DNA from: Alentia gelatinosa
Lineage: Eukaryota > Annelida > Polychaeta > Phyllodocida > Polynoidae
Assembly: GCA_950022655.1 (NCBI GenBank)
Contig: OX465584.1
Span: 55,038,789 to 55,102,788 of the forward strand
Reading direction: 5' to 3'
DNA: 64,000 nt
Under the pieces are notes generated by a model that made no database searches, had not been told where the DNA came from, and saw only the letters and a list, made by a program, of their open reading frames with translations. The translations under genes and the position numbers were made by a program. Of this stretch, positions 1 through 10,782 are shown one piece after another; position 1 is the stretch's first letter, and the number at the start of each line of letters is the position of its first letter.

Positions 1-295
1 GTTATACTGGGTGGAGATTTGAGACTTAGTTTTTAAACAATGGCTTCTTTAATGGGATGACATTTGCTATTTTATAGGCTGTTGGGTAAATGAATGTGGT
101 TAATGTTAGTTTAAAGATGTGTAGTAGTTGGTGGTTTGGAACTCTAAAACTGTCTTTGAGAATTTCAGACAATATGTTCTCCACTGCTGAGGCTTTCTTA
201 GTTTCTATTCTTTTTACGGCTTTGTCTACGTCTTGGATGTCAATGTTTACATCTTTCATGACAGTGTGAGAAACCACTCCCTCATTTTCCCACCT
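1..295 (-). pseudogene. LINE reverse transcriptase N-terminal fragment
   Basis: The minus strand reads as the start of a non-LTR reverse transcriptase: an acidic helix followed by a 'kkAsavenIlseiLk' block and then 'ykIANVIPLKK', the fingers-region signature that precedes the RT motifs in CR1/Jockey-type LINEs. The fragment is cut by the window edge on one side and runs into unrelated gag-like DNA near 300, so it is a short relic. It lacks the catalytic motif and cannot encode an enzyme. Confidence 0.6.
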
Positions 296-299
296 GTCA

Positions 300-640
300 T
301 CAAAGGTAAATGACCAACAAGCAGCAGAAGCCTCAATCAAAGGAAAATCAAGACAGCCTAAAAAATGCCATGCAAATGGGTCAGCGCAAGGCCTTCACAT
401 CCATAAAAATACTACAAGGCCCGTAACACCACCTGTAAGAAATGTAGAAAAGAGGGACACTATGCTTCTATATACATCTCCAACAGATCAGTCAACAAGG
501 TTGACAAGGATGTGATGGACTAGGTTGATGTTGGATTTCTCCGTGAGGTAGAAATTCTCCATATTTCCACAGAATATACAGTGGTGTATACTAGACCCGA
601 CCATATATTACTTAGATAGTTATGAATAGCTCAAAAACAA
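300..640 (+). pseudogene. Decayed gag fragment with CCHC-like knuckle (unit 1 flank)
   Basis: In one plus frame around 405-525 the DNA encodes a zinc-knuckle-like string C-x2-C-x4-H with the last cysteine replaced by tyrosine (CKKCRKEGHYASIY), followed by a basic tail. The same block recurs in the 5' flanks of other units, near 25560-25830 and 58280-58440. The pattern of a gag body followed by a C-terminal CCHC resembles LTR-retrotransposon Gag (Ty3/gypsy type). Frameshifts and stops break every copy. It is an old copy carried along by the tandem duplications. Confidence 0.45.
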
Positions 641-1168
641 ACAAAAGATGCTAGCACTGTTAGCAACTTTTCGAGTGATTACCTCTCGATTCTCAAAGGA
701 TCAATTCCTGATTAGGATCTTGGTCTATTCTTTACCTTGTTTATTCATCTCTGTATGTTGCTGCATATGCTTCAATTTTGACATAACCTATATGAGCTTT
801 ATGAGACAAATCATCAATCATTACACACCTAAATATGTATTTTGTCCAAAATACTCTAAAGAACAATAGCTGTGATTATGTCTAGTAACCAAAGACTGTT
901 TTCACTCTATATATTTTGAGTCACACTTTAGTGAGACATGCATCTAATATTAAGTAAAGTGCCCTGAAAGCCTGCACAATATTTATACACTGTATGGGCA
1001 GCACCTAATGGCTGTCAAGCCAAAGCCCTGCTGTCTATACTACTGTACTGCCATCTATCTGCAACTACTACACTACTACCACCTAGTAAATAAACCAGAC
1101 ATATACACAGTGCGCATGGCCTCACATAGACATTATTTGACCGATTGTCCCACTTTTCATTTCCGAGT

Positions 1169-1560
1169 TCATCCTTCTGTTGTGCTTGTTAATCTTGCCT
1201 CTATGTTAAAGATGGCTTCTGTTGTTTTGACTCTACTGTCCAATAGATTTCTCTCTTCCCGATTCCCCTCAATTTTCTTTTCTTGACTCTCTAGCTTTTT
1301 GCTCAAACTATCATCTATTTTGTCAAGTCTCACCTTTATCTCCACTTTGTCTTTCTTATATGTCCTGAGGAACCCATTGAGTATTTTCTGTATGGATTTA
1401 AAGAAAGGCAATTGTCACTCTTTGCGGTTAAATCTGCATGATCTGCAAGCGATGAGTGCTTTATCATAAAGCCTTGCTTGTCCCCATCAGTCATGGTCAC
1501 TCAATAATTTGATAAACCAGAAATGGATGGGTTAAACTGACCACTCATTTTCTTTACATC
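1169..1560 (-). pseudogene. Coiled-coil ORF1-like remnant of a LINE
   Basis: The minus-strand reading frame 1411-1169 is rich in K, E, L and I with heptad-like spacing and has the look of the coiled-coil segment of a LINE ORF1 protein. The same sequence occurs in unit 3 (26400-26473 plus 28591-28830), where a LINE has inserted into it. No RNA-binding domain is readable and the frame is short, so this is a relic. Confidence 0.35.
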
Positions 1561-1789
1561 ACTGGAGCCGACAAATATGTGACTGTCTATGTGTATGACA
1601 TTTTCTCTTGTCTGTAATAAGCACAAGGTTTTTATCAAATCTAAATACTATAGGAAAGGTAGCTAATAAACTGATAGCATGGTAATTGAATAATCTATAT
1701 CAAATGGATTAAGAAAATATACAATGATGATATGCAATCCTAGGTTATCATCATATTAAAGACTCAGCTACACTTTCTATTTAAAGTGA

Positions 1790-2207
1790 AATATTGAGCC
1801 ATATAGAAATCTTTATTGGATGATCTCATACATAACCTATGTGGGATCGACACATGTGAACTACAAAGAATAGTCATATATAAACTTCGAAGGAAAGTCA
1901 CATGTATAATACAGTCTTCAGAAATTTGCCGAAAATTAAGAGAACTGTACTCAAATTTGAAAAAAAGAAGAAAAAAGACTACCCGTCTAGTCAGGGATTT
2001 AATGCCACTGCTATGTGATCCAAACTGTAGCTCCAGTATTGGTCCCTATGTTTCTGTACACCATGTGATTTAAGTATCTATAATGCAAATATTTATGTTA
2101 CCATATCCTGCTTGATATGCAGTTTCAATGTATTTGAACAGTCCTCTTTCCACAAAGCAAACATTTTATGAAGATCATAATGGCATAGCTATGAAAGCTA
2201 TATCATT
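1790..2207 (+). other. Duplicated 5' flank of GPCR unit 1
   Basis: This stretch matches the DNA upstream of the unit 3 pseudogene (29440-29860), including the block around 'gatcgacacatgtgaacta' and the 'cctctttccac' and 'attttatgaagatcataatg' blocks found just before every copy. It probably contains the promoter or 5' UTR, but no canonical TATA box is evident here. The short reading frame over 1816-2073 is not conserved in other units and is not called a gene. Confidence 0.5.
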
Positions 2208-2240
2208 ATGCTTTTGGCACTATTTCACACAGGATCCTGA
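2208..2240 (+). promoter_or_regulatory. Short upstream ORF before GPCR1
   Basis: An ATG opens an 11-codon frame (MLLALFHTGS then TGA) 51 nt upstream of the receptor ATG. Homologous ATGs with almost the same peptide (MLSALFHTG) sit at the same place in copies 2, 4, 5 and 6. If this region is transcribed as 5' UTR it would act as a uORF. Transcription is not shown by the sequence. Confidence 0.4.
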
Positions 2241-2291
2241 ATAGTGGTGTCAGCCTCATCTCTGTACAGGCAACTTTTGATAGTCCACATC

Positions 2292-3389
2292 ATGGTTGAT
2301 ATAGGAATCAAACCATTAATCACTACTGATGATAACAGTTCAACTTATATGAATGATACAGACTCTTTAGTGCTACCACTGTATACAGTTCTCAACTTGT
2401 CTATTTGTATAATTGGAATTGTGGCAAATAGCATCATCATAGTTGTTGTTATCTATGGATCATTCCTGAGATCATCTGTCTTCATGAACATAGTGCTGGC
2501 ATTGGCTTTTGCTGACAACTCAACCCTGCTTTTCATTGTATTACGTCAAGATGGTATATACAACTGGCTTCCTTGGCCAGAGTCATTATGGATGTGTCGT
2601 TTTGTTGTTTATGGGATTTATGCATCTTGCATCACAGCTTCATGGTTGATTGTCTTAGTATCTATTGAACGCATGGTTGCTGTTGTTTATCCTTTGCAGT
2701 CTCATATGTACAGTTCTATAAGGAGAATCCATACTGTCATCATCCTATTAGTTGCCATCATATGGATTTCAACCTGTCCATTTTTATTCAGCTGTGATGT
2801 GTATACTTACAAGGCCCATCTACGTTGTAGTATCAATGGATCCAATTCCTTTCAGAGTGCAATGTACCAGATAGTTTATGGATGTGTCTTATATTGTCTC
2901 ATACCATCTTGCATTATAATCATCATGAATACTCTAATCATCAGGAAATTGGTCTCTCAGAGGAAATTTAATTCAAGGACGACACAAGGAGAATTACACA
3001 AGTTAGCATCCAGACGTACCAAGTCTTCAATGACTGTAATGTTTTCTGTGTGTATTGTATTTACTATAACAACGCTTCCCATAGAAATCTTTTCCACCAC
3101 TTTATTCATTTGCAACTTACTCAACACAAACTGTGCTTCGCTAAATAACCGTGTTGTAACTTTCTGTCTTATATTGAGCAAATTTAATCACTGTGGGAAT
3201 CTATTTTTGTACTGCCTGACTGGGTCAGTCTTCAGGACAACATTCATCCAACTCCTGCAAAGAATTTTTAGGAGGAATCCTCAAAGAACCATTCATGGGC
3301 AATTAACAACTGTGGAACTCAGAACAAACCATGTTGATAATCATTCCCATGAAGGCTTCCCTCAAAGAGAGTCAAATCTATCATATTGA
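2292..3389 (+). CDS. GPCR1: intronless class A (rhodopsin-like) seven-helix receptor
   Basis: A 365-codon uninterrupted frame encodes a plasma-membrane receptor expected to couple an extracellular ligand to G proteins. Seven hydrophobic segments lie near residues 30-56, 62-85, 100-125, 146-168, 191-216, 246-268 and 284-308. Visible landmarks are N46 (1.50), D75 (2.50), C102 with C179 (TM3-ECL2 disulfide), E126-R127-M128 in place of DRY, W158, P205, P263, and N303-L-F-L-Y307 in place of NPxxY, followed by a helix-8 FR. N15 and N21 are N-glycosylation sequons in the short ectodomain. The tail ends QRESNLSY. The start is the ATG aligned in every copy; upstream in-frame extension would need GTG and is rejected. 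NLFLYC-type TM7 motifs are common in peptide receptors, but the ligand is unknown. Confidence 0.92.
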   Translation: MVDIGIKPLITTDDNSSTYMNDTDSLVLPLYTVLNLSICIIGIVANSIIIVVVIYGSFLRSSVFMNIVLALAFADNSTLLFIVLRQDGIYNWLPWPESLWMCRFVVYGIYASCITASWLIVLVSIERMVAVVYPLQSHMYSSIRRIHTVIILLVAIIWISTCPFLFSCDVYTYKAHLRCSINGSNSFQSAMYQIVYGCVLYCLIPSCIIIIMNTLIIRKLVSQRKFNSRTTQGELHKLASRRTKSSMTVMFSVCIVFTITTLPIEIFSTTLFICNLLNTNCASLNNRVVTFCLILSKFNHCGNLFLYCLTGSVFRTTFIQLLQRIFRRNPQRTIHGQLTTVELRTNHVDNHSHEGFPQRESNLSY

Positions 3390-4178
3390 ATGAAAAATGT
3401 AGATGTTCCATATACATGATTCCAGAAATGGAACAAAAGTACAAATTTGACTCATTAAAATCTTTTTAATTGATCTTAATTTATAACTTTAATTGAAGTA
3501 ACACTTTCTAGGGGTTTGCATTTCCATTCTGCTTATTTACTTAGTATCGAGAAATGTTCCATGATTTACTTCATTCCAGTCAACTAAAATGACAAAGTGC
3601 AAAGAGCTGAATGGCCAGAGTGCCATTAAACTGTGCCAATCCTTTCTGGCTTCCTGAAACAAGCTATATTGGTGTTTTTCAATGTTCAATATGGATTGAT
3701 GCAGAAGCTAATATTTCATTAACTCAACCGCAAGTAAATACAGAGTTTGAAAATTCTGCCCAGGTTGGTGTTCCTTCGTTGATGTCTGGTTAATAGACAT
3801 TAGCTTTATTCTATGTCTGTTGTCTTTGGTGGCTAATGATACTGTCTAATCAGCCTAGTGACTCAAAGTTGTTTAAATGTTTAACTCATTGTACAACCAC
3901 AGATGACATTGAAAAGGGACAAGATTTCACTTGTAAAGGTTCATGCATGCTAGCAGAATAATCACATAGTTGTGAGATTGTTTAGTAAGTTATCACTGAA
4001 ACTTAAGTCTCAAATAACATGGTGATGTTTATGTATGAAGTCTAGGACATGTGCCTGTACTTCATCCAAACCATGGTGTCCTAGTCCATTGAAATCCCAC
4101 ATGAACAAATGCGGGTAGGTATCGCACTGACCCCAAGATGAACACTACCACAAGTAAACTGCGTTAGAATCTCTCCTA
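3390..4178 (+). other. 3' flank of GPCR1, no gene seen
   Basis: This AT-rich DNA is partly shared with the 3' flanks of other copies: the 'gccattaaactgtg' block near 3622 and the 'catggtgtcc' block near 4070. The small frame 3611-3793 is not conserved as protein. I see no gene. A TIR element begins at 4179. Confidence 0.5.
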
Positions 4179-4860
4179 GGGACCTGTTTCACTAGTTATG
4201 TCACATGTCTCTGACACCATACAGACAGATTGGTGTTGTCTAGTTTCATGACAACACAAGTAGCTGCCCTTGGGAAAAGACAGAACCCAAACATAAAAAT
4301 AAGACAAATCTACACATCATACGAATTAGACAAATCTACACATCACAGGATTCAAACATCATTTCAGGTTTATGATATTGTCACATTATGTCTGCAGTTT
4401 TTTTAAGGAATTTAGATTGGTTTTTACTTACTGTTTATGCGGGTCGACCAATACTCTTCATTATGAAACGTGACTTTGTTTTGTCCATTCTTGCTTACAC
4501 TGTTGCTGCTGCAATATATATTGGAAAGTCTGGGATGTTCTGTGGTTCACAGAACTTAGAGTGGTTCAAATCTTGGTTTATTTGGTAGCAATAGGTATAC
4601 CTTTGTGGGCATCAGTTTTTTTTTAAAGAAGATTTTCTGCAGTGAAAGAAAACTTTTATGACGTAGTGTGAAGGATACACTTCACCATCCCAGACTTTCC
4701 AATATATATTTTCAAAAAAAATACTACCAGCTTCAGTATCACCATCAATTTCAAATTCGCCGCCAGAATAACTATATTACCTAGCAACAGTATCATAGCA
4801 ATTACTATAATGTAAACAAAGACTATCTCTAAACAGTATCTTAAGAGAAAAATCAGAGGG

Positions 4861-4995
4861 ACACATAACCTTGCCTGAAGAAGTCTGATTAAACCAGACG
4901 AAACGTCACATAACTTCCCTCCAACTGCCCCTTATCTCAATGTAACTTTACCCCCAATAAACCAACTTCATTAGGAATCAGCTTGTCTGGTTTTC
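4861..4995 (+). repeat. Retroelement-tail-like repeat
   Basis: The string containing 'cctgaagaag' and 'gacgaaacgtc', followed by 'ccccttatct' and 'cagcttgtctg', resembles the 3' ends seen in Penelope-like and related retroelements in many animals. A related copy with a poly-C tract lies at about 39975-40085. No coding part is attached. Confidence 0.3.
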
Positions 4996-5653
4996 TGTGC
5001 AATTTTCTACTGTTAGATTTTTTTTAAATATATACCGTCCCTAACATGGTATCTCACGACACCTGACGAGAATTCAGTTAGATTCAAAACCACAAGACTC
5101 TATTCCCCATGCGGTGGAGTGGGGAATTTGTTACCCACAAAACATACTCCAGAAATATGGCTTCGAAATATTTTTTCCATGCACCACTCCCTAATGACCA
5201 GGCCACCAAAACAATGAAAAATCAAATTTGATTGCATACATTGTAGAATGAATACATTTACCGCAGTTGGGTCGCGAGGGCTGACTAAGGAATGTGTCAT
5301 TGGTGACCAATGCAAAGGCTTCTAGACTAAGAGGTCTCATCCAATCAGAAGAGGGTACCAGGACACAGAAGTGGGACCTGTTTCATTGGCTGGTGACAAA
5401 GTGTTAAATCAGACATGAAAAGTAGCAGCAACAGTGCAAGCAAGAATGGACAAAACAAAGTCACGTTTCATAATGAAGAGTATCGGTCGACCCGCGTAAA
5501 CAGTAAATAAAAATCAATCTCAATTCCTTTAAAAAACCGTAGACATAATGTGACAATATCATAAACCCGAAATGATGTTTGAATCCTGTGATGTGTAGAT
5601 TTGTCTAATTCTTATGATGTGTAGATTTGTCTAATTTTTATCAAGTGATACCT

Positions 5654-5821
5654 GGGACCAGTTTCACTAGTTTCATGACATGTCTAGATGGTGTCAACTG
5701 GTGTGTCCGGTTTCATAACAACTAGTCATAAGACTTTGTTTTGTCCGTTCTTGCTTGCACTGTTGCTGCCGCTTTTCATATCTGTCTAACACTTTTGTCA
5801 AGAAACTAGTGAAACAGGTCC
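5654..5821. mobile_element. MITE nested in the long-TIR element
   Basis: A 168-bp copy begins gggaccagtttcactag and ends gaaactagtgaaacaggtcc, so the ends are inverted repeats of the same family as the host element. It interrupts the right arm of the 4179-5960 element, which shows it arrived later. It is non-coding. Confidence 0.6.
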
Positions 5822-5953
5822 ATGAGGTGTAGATTTGTCTTATTCTTATGTTTGGGGGCTGTCTTTTCTAAGGGCAGCTACTTGTGTTGTCATGGAAGTA
5901 GACAACCCGAATGTCTGTATGGTGCCACAGATATGTCATGAAACTAGTGAAAC

Positions 5954-6640
5954 ATGTCCCAGTTTTTTGGAACTCTTAGCAAGACAAATATGGCTAAAAA
6001 TCTCGTTATCAGTGATTCCCGTGTACGTTTTGTTATGAATGCTATCAGGGGGATATCAAAAGACGCGGATTTATTTATGGACTGTGGGGCCATACTTCAC
6101 AGATTGGGCGTAACTGATTTAAATTTCCTAAAGTACAACCGCGACATTGAAGTGATCTATATCCTTGGTGGTATATGCTCGCTAACATAAAAGGACTCCC
6201 TAACAGGATACGTTTATCCAAGGTACAATACACCTGAGAAGGCATGAAACGATATCGAGGAATCTATATCAAAGGTTGAGGCTACACTTCGTGCAATCAC
6301 ACCAGGAATACATGCTATATTTTGCACGTTCTTCAGAATGGACATAGCATACTATAATACGATACCAGTGATAGCTGTCAAAGCCTATCCAGCGCAAATC
6401 TATATTGACACCGCTGTTAGGATCTGTAACAGGATTATCGTGGAGAGGAACATTCGGCTCACATATGTGACTCTGAGGTTGGATCAGGAAAAGACAGCCC
6501 CCAAGGTTGGATGTCTAAAAGGTCTAAGCTTAGATCACATATCACCAATTGTTTGACAGGGTGCACATGTCACAGTCTGAGAGTCCTAGGAATGTCAAAT
6601 ACCTTGAAATTGCCATATGGCAAAACAACCAGAACCTACA
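5954..6640 (+). pseudogene. Decayed SGNH/GDSL-hydrolase-like gene
   Basis: One plus frame, continued after stops at about 6190 and 6245, carries the blocks of an SGNH hydrolase-like domain: 'VISDSRVRF' (block I, nucleophile Ser in the SDS context), 'YILGGICSLT' (Gly-rich block III), then 'FCTFFRMDIAYYN'. After a frameshift near 6550 comes 'FDRVHMSQS', matching the catalytic D-x-x-H. Proteins of this look accompany retroelements in marine animals, and SGNH domains are known from some Ngaro and CR1 elements; which element this came from is inference. At least two stops and one frameshift make it a pseudogene. Confidence 0.5.
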
Positions 6641-7599
6641 ATTGTAACTAATTGTCTGTTCTTTCTATATATTCTGTTCCTGCAGACATATCTAACTGCC
6701 GACAAATCTGAAACTAGATTTGACAGCTTGCCGGTTCCTTTGAATCAATTCTTGATAGTGGATAGCTGTAAATAGCTCCGTTTGTATTTCTACCTTTTTA
6801 TTTTCTTTTTCTTACCTTTATCTCTTAGTTCAGTACTTCTGATTTATTTAATTAGCATCCATTACAAGATTTCTACAAGTAATTTCGAAGGTTGTTACTA
6901 GATCCCTAGTTAACTGACTGTATTATGATATTGGTAGTTGCAATTAGCTACACCCTTGTATGCTGTTATTTCCCAAAACCGTTTACTTCTATTTTGGAAA
7001 GTGTCTTATTCATATGGTCTGTAATTAGATCCCTACTAAAAACCTTCTTTCTGGACTAAGTTCTGCTATATTGAAGCAAGCTGTATCTCTTTCTTCTGGT
7101 TAAGAATGTGTCTCGAAATTGATCTAAATTGCCGGTAAGGGTGATCTGTAATTAGATCGATACTTATGTTAGTGTATAATATTTAAGATGTCTCATAGAT
7201 CTATGTATCCTATATGATTCGACTATGGTTGATTTGTACCTAAGTTCCCGTAATTATATACAATTACTCTTTATAGCACAATAACTGTCTGTTACTAGAT
7301 ATTAACCCTTGGTAGATCTTGATTGCTTGTCTCTGATATTATTATCTTTATATATATTTATTACTCCATAGGAAATGTATAGGGCACCTGGAACCAGCTA
7401 CCCGGAGATTCTGGCATGTCAGAATCTCCTGCAGGAGGTTCTGGAAATATAGTTCTGGCCATAATGAGGTCGAATCATCATATACTTCAAAATAACTTTC
7501 ATGAATGTTCATTAAATATTAATTATTTAGAATCAATCATAATAATATCATTTACTATCAGAAACCATTGTAATAACCCACTTTGCATGCCAAAAGAAC
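6641..7599. other. AT-rich stretch without a recognisable gene
   Basis: I see no protein gene. The motif 'ctgtaattagatc' and variants recur several times (near 7020, 7150 and 7290), suggesting a decayed non-coding repeat. A perfect 10-bp-arm palindrome, ggagattctg and its complement, lies at 7404-7429. Confidence 0.4.
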
Positions 7600-8133
7600 A
7601 AGTTAATGGTGAACTTTATTCTTGGTGTACGTTTACATCGAATTACTGCCAACCTTAACAGTGCTGTGGTGTCTGGAACTAAATGTCCTGCAGAAACCTT
7701 TTAATTGCAATAGACTTGTTATTAATATTGTAGGTGGCTAATAAATACAATAATGATTGGTTTTGTATACGAGTGACCGTAATCTCCTCGTAGTTGGCGA
7801 TGTGATATCCTCGCTGATTGCTCGGATATTACTATGCGTCAACTTCTCAGAGATTACGGCCACTCGTACCCAAAACCAGGCATTATTGTCTATATATCAT
7901 ATATTAAACAATGTTGACTGGTTTTAGCTTACTGGGAAACTCAATGTCTGTATTTTTCCAAAACAGAGTTGAAACCATTATCTTCATTTTGGATTTGTGA
8001 ATCATATCTCTGATTTACAAGGGTTCCTGGTATGCTTCATTACTGATTAATAAAATCATATCATAATATATCATCTTTAGTTGTGGCCTATATTTATCGG
8101 AAAGACCCTTGTAATAAAGTTCACCATTAACTT
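7600..8133. mobile_element. MITE with about 26-bp TIRs
   Basis: The left end (aagttaatggtgaacttt, from 7600) is repeated in inverse at 8108-8133 (ending aaagttcaccattaactt). No coding capacity is seen between them. Another hairpin element (7747-7889) is nested inside. Confidence 0.45.
7747..7889. mobile_element. Hairpin MITE nested in the 7.6-8.1 kb element
   Basis: Arms 7747-7786 and 7850-7889 are near-perfect inverted repeats (acaataatgattggttttg against its complement, then accgtaatctc against gagattacggc). The short interior contains a further imperfect stem. It is non-coding. Confidence 0.6.
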
Positions 8134-8416
8134 ATATGTTTGTAATTTCTTCGTTCCGCTGGACCTGTCGAGGATCCGTGGTAGATACGCCACATTTCCC
8201 ACATATCACCATTAACTTAAATCCCTTGTAAGGTATTTTTCTTTCCTTATACAAACATCTTGACCTACCATTTTCTTTGGTGGTGAACTAGTTTCGGTGC
8301 CACCCATAAAATGATTATGGGTACACATTTCTTTCATCCTCCCTCATCATTTGTTCTATTAGGTCTACCCAGAGTGAGAACTCTGCTTTTAGTTTTTTAA
8401 TCATTGACATTTAGAA

Positions 8417-9358
8417 ATGAAACATAATATCTATAATTCAGGTATCAATATTATAGGACAGAATATTTGTAGTCTGTTTCCCAAACTTGATGATATCAAG
8501 CTTATTTTTGCAGGAGCCAACTCTGTATGCCTAACTGAGACTTTATTTCACGATTTATACACAAATAGTATGCTACATTGGGCAGGGTATGAATTTTTCC
8601 GACTTGATAAAAAAAAAGATAACTTGGGGGGAGTTGGGTGCTAGGTGTCCTCCAAATTTGCTCCGTTTGTGGTCGAAGAATCTTTCTCTCAGTGTAACTA
8701 CTGATGATTATGAGATCTTTGTATTCTTAGTAGACAAACCGGCTAACTGGAAGATATGTTCCATTGTACAGTAATTGTAAATTGCCTATAATTTACTGCC
8801 GGGCTGTACCAACTTTTATGTATTAATCGAACATACTATCATAACTGGGTAACACTGTGGTGGTTAGTCGAACATTCTACTAATTTATACAACTGGTCAC
8901 ATGATCACGTGACTCCTCTACTAGCGTCATTCCTGCTACTGCATTCACAGCTTTTTCTTTTTCTTTTACCTATTGCCATAGGGCTCAAATGTCTAATCGT
9001 TTATCTCTCTTATCCTTTTCATCGTTTTACCTGAAATGTGTTTATCTGCTTTTACCATGCAATGTTTTATCAAATTCCATGTGCAATAAATACATTTTAC
9101 TTGAACCCCGGCTTTTGTTAATTATAAGTAATAAACCCGCGCCAAATCAGCCCAAGATTTTTCTGACAAATTAATGGAAATTGTTACATCGGAACAGGTT
9201 GTAAACGTGAAATTTGGATGGTAGGGGATGTAAATATGGACTTGAATAAAACCAATACAGCAGAATATCGAATGGCTCAATCATTTATTAGAATCTCAGG
9301 ACTAAAACAGATAGTAAAAGACATGATCAGGTGGAATCCAAAATGAGGCACTATCACA
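8417..9358 (+). pseudogene. LINE apurinic-like endonuclease fragment
   Basis: The frame from 8417 gives 'INIIGQNICSLFPKLDDIK' and 'SVCLTETLFHD', the conserved N-terminal blocks of a LINE endonuclease (N...SL..K, then LTETW). After a gap, 9195-9345 reads 'EIWMVGDVNMDLNKTN', the GDFN-like block, and ends at an interrupted 'GTIT' block. Stops and frameshifts are present. The LINE is broken at about 9358 by YR1 and appears to resume at 15670 with its reverse transcriptase. Confidence 0.6.
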
Positions 9359-9380
9359 TTTATATATATATATATATATA

Positions 9381-9459
9381 TAAGTTATGGAGACGAAGTA
9401 TAAGTGAAGTACAAGACAACGAGTAATTGTAGTTTGGTGAGTATAACAAACACCAGGCC
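9381..9459 (-). repeat. YR1 split repeat B2 (outer)
   Basis: This 79-bp block starting taagttatggagacgaag and ending aacaccaggcc is identical by eye to 9752-9830 and forms the distal end of YR1. Confidence 0.9.
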
Positions 9460-9549
9460 CTAACCTTTATTACTGGAAGTACAATCCTTGGAACCTCAGT
9501 ATTACAAAGTACAAAACTGAGTAACTTAGACCTGAAATTAAAAATTAAA

Positions 9550-9751
9550 AATTTAAAATTATAGGTCTGATCCTGAAGACATGCAAAGGTAGAGTGACGA
9601 ATGCGCATCACGGCAACCGTCAATAGAACTATTGACGCAACATAACAGTAACCGCTATACCATAGTAACGCCATAGCAACTCGCTAGGTGGCGACGGTAG
9701 TAGCTTAGTCTAATAATTATACATGTATAAACTGGGAGATATACAGTTATA
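9550..9751 (-). repeat. YR1 split repeat A2
   Basis: About 200 bp starting 'aatttaaaattatagg' repeats the A1 block at 13673-13876 with a single obvious change (gagat versus gagtt). It directly abuts B1, giving the A2-B1 junction that mimics a circular intermediate. Confidence 0.9.
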
Positions 9752-9830
9752 TAAGTTATGGAGACGAAGTATAAGTGAAGTACAAGACAACGAGTAATTG
9801 TAGTTTGGTGAGTATAACAAACACCAGGCC
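9752..9830 (-). repeat. YR1 split repeat B1 (inner)
   Basis: Inner copy of the 79-bp B repeat, placed 18 bp from the end of the recombinase reading frame. Confidence 0.9.
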
Positions 9831-9848
9831 AAGAACCGCCAAACACAA

Positions 9849-10782
9849 TTACGAATTTTGTGAATAATTAGACAAGAACGATTTCATTGTTGAAACCTCA
9901 GAGAGGGATTCTGTATTATGTAGGTATCGATAGACTGAGGCCGATTTCCAATTACCTTTAGATTTAATCACCTCAATCGGCATACCCAAGTCTTTTAAAA
10001 ATGTGGCCCCACCATGGCGTAGGGAATGAGTAGAGACGTTACCCATGATTCCACATTGGTTTGATAAACTCTTTAACCTGGAGTTGAAGTAACCATAAGA
10101 CATTGGTTTTTTACCCAAACTTATCAATGGTAAAGATAAACTTTGACGATAAATCAGTTGAACTACGATTTTGTAGACACACAAAAACGACCCTGGAATT
10201 GAATGAATAAAAATGTCAAAAGGGTCTAGACCGAATTGGTCAGTCTTACTCGTACGAATATGTATTTTAATAACCGACGAATAAATGGTTAAGTCCCCAA
10301 TAAGTAGATTGTGAGGAGATATCGTTACATGTGATTTTCTCAGTAGTCCACGAAAACATAAGACTACGGCTAACCAGAAATTCAAGTCATCTGAATTTCC
10401 CAAGTCTAAAATACGGTAAATATTTTGTAAGTCTTGAACTTTAAAAGGGTAACGTATAATTATCTTTTATGATAAAAGATCTATGAATCCCTTTGATAAC
10501 CATCTTTAATCTGAAATCATTGGAATGATCCAGATAACCCAACATTTTTTGCTTCCACCAAATGGCTGAAAGATAATTCTTTATTGATACTGGCGATAAA
10601 AACTCAGATAAATATGAAGCGTACCAGCAAGCCTGAGTAGGGTTGCAGGGAAAAAGTTTGAGATTAGATTTATCACAAAAACGTGAATAACAATTTAATT
10701 GATTTACCCTGGCTTTGTTAGTGGCGATTGACATAGCCACGGATAGGAATTTATCCGTTTTATCCTGAACCTCTTGGATTAG
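9849..10782 (-). pseudogene. YR1 tyrosine recombinase, one frameshift
   Basis: This encodes the phage-integrase-like recombinase that would insert the element's DNA. The N-terminal SAM-like part is in one frame (to 10441), with the block 'SPVSIKNYLSAIWW'. The catalytic part follows in another frame (to 9849): 'FRGLLRKSHV' with the first catalytic Arg, 'THSLRHGGAT' with the His and second Arg, then 'KGNWKSASVYRYL' with Trp and the nucleophilic Tyr. The break falls in a run of four T (coding strand) near 10442, which looks like a single-base indel. The frame is open back to 10782 and overlaps the end of the RT-RNase H frame; the first ATG is at 10734. Confidence 0.8.

Larger units (their letters stand above)
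4179..5960. mobile_element. Long-TIR (foldback-like) DNA element
   Basis: The two ends are inverted copies of each other. The outer arms are 4179-4319 (starting gggacctgtttcactag) and 5822-5960 (ending ctagtgaaacatgtccc). Inner arms 4320-4505 and 5425-5653 continue the match, so the TIR is over 300 bp once a nested copy (5654-5821) is removed. The interior 4506-5424 contains no transposase-like frame. The same terminal family recurs at 42826-43111 and 44036-44334. The superfamily is not assigned. Confidence 0.7.

Noticed and set aside
1816..2073. 85-codon plus frame before GPCR1
   Set aside because: Its counterpart in unit 3 is broken after a few codons in a different way, so coding is not supported.
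9357..9381. (TA)n run as an independent feature
   Set aside because: It is the short target tract and terminal sequence of YR1, explained by that element.
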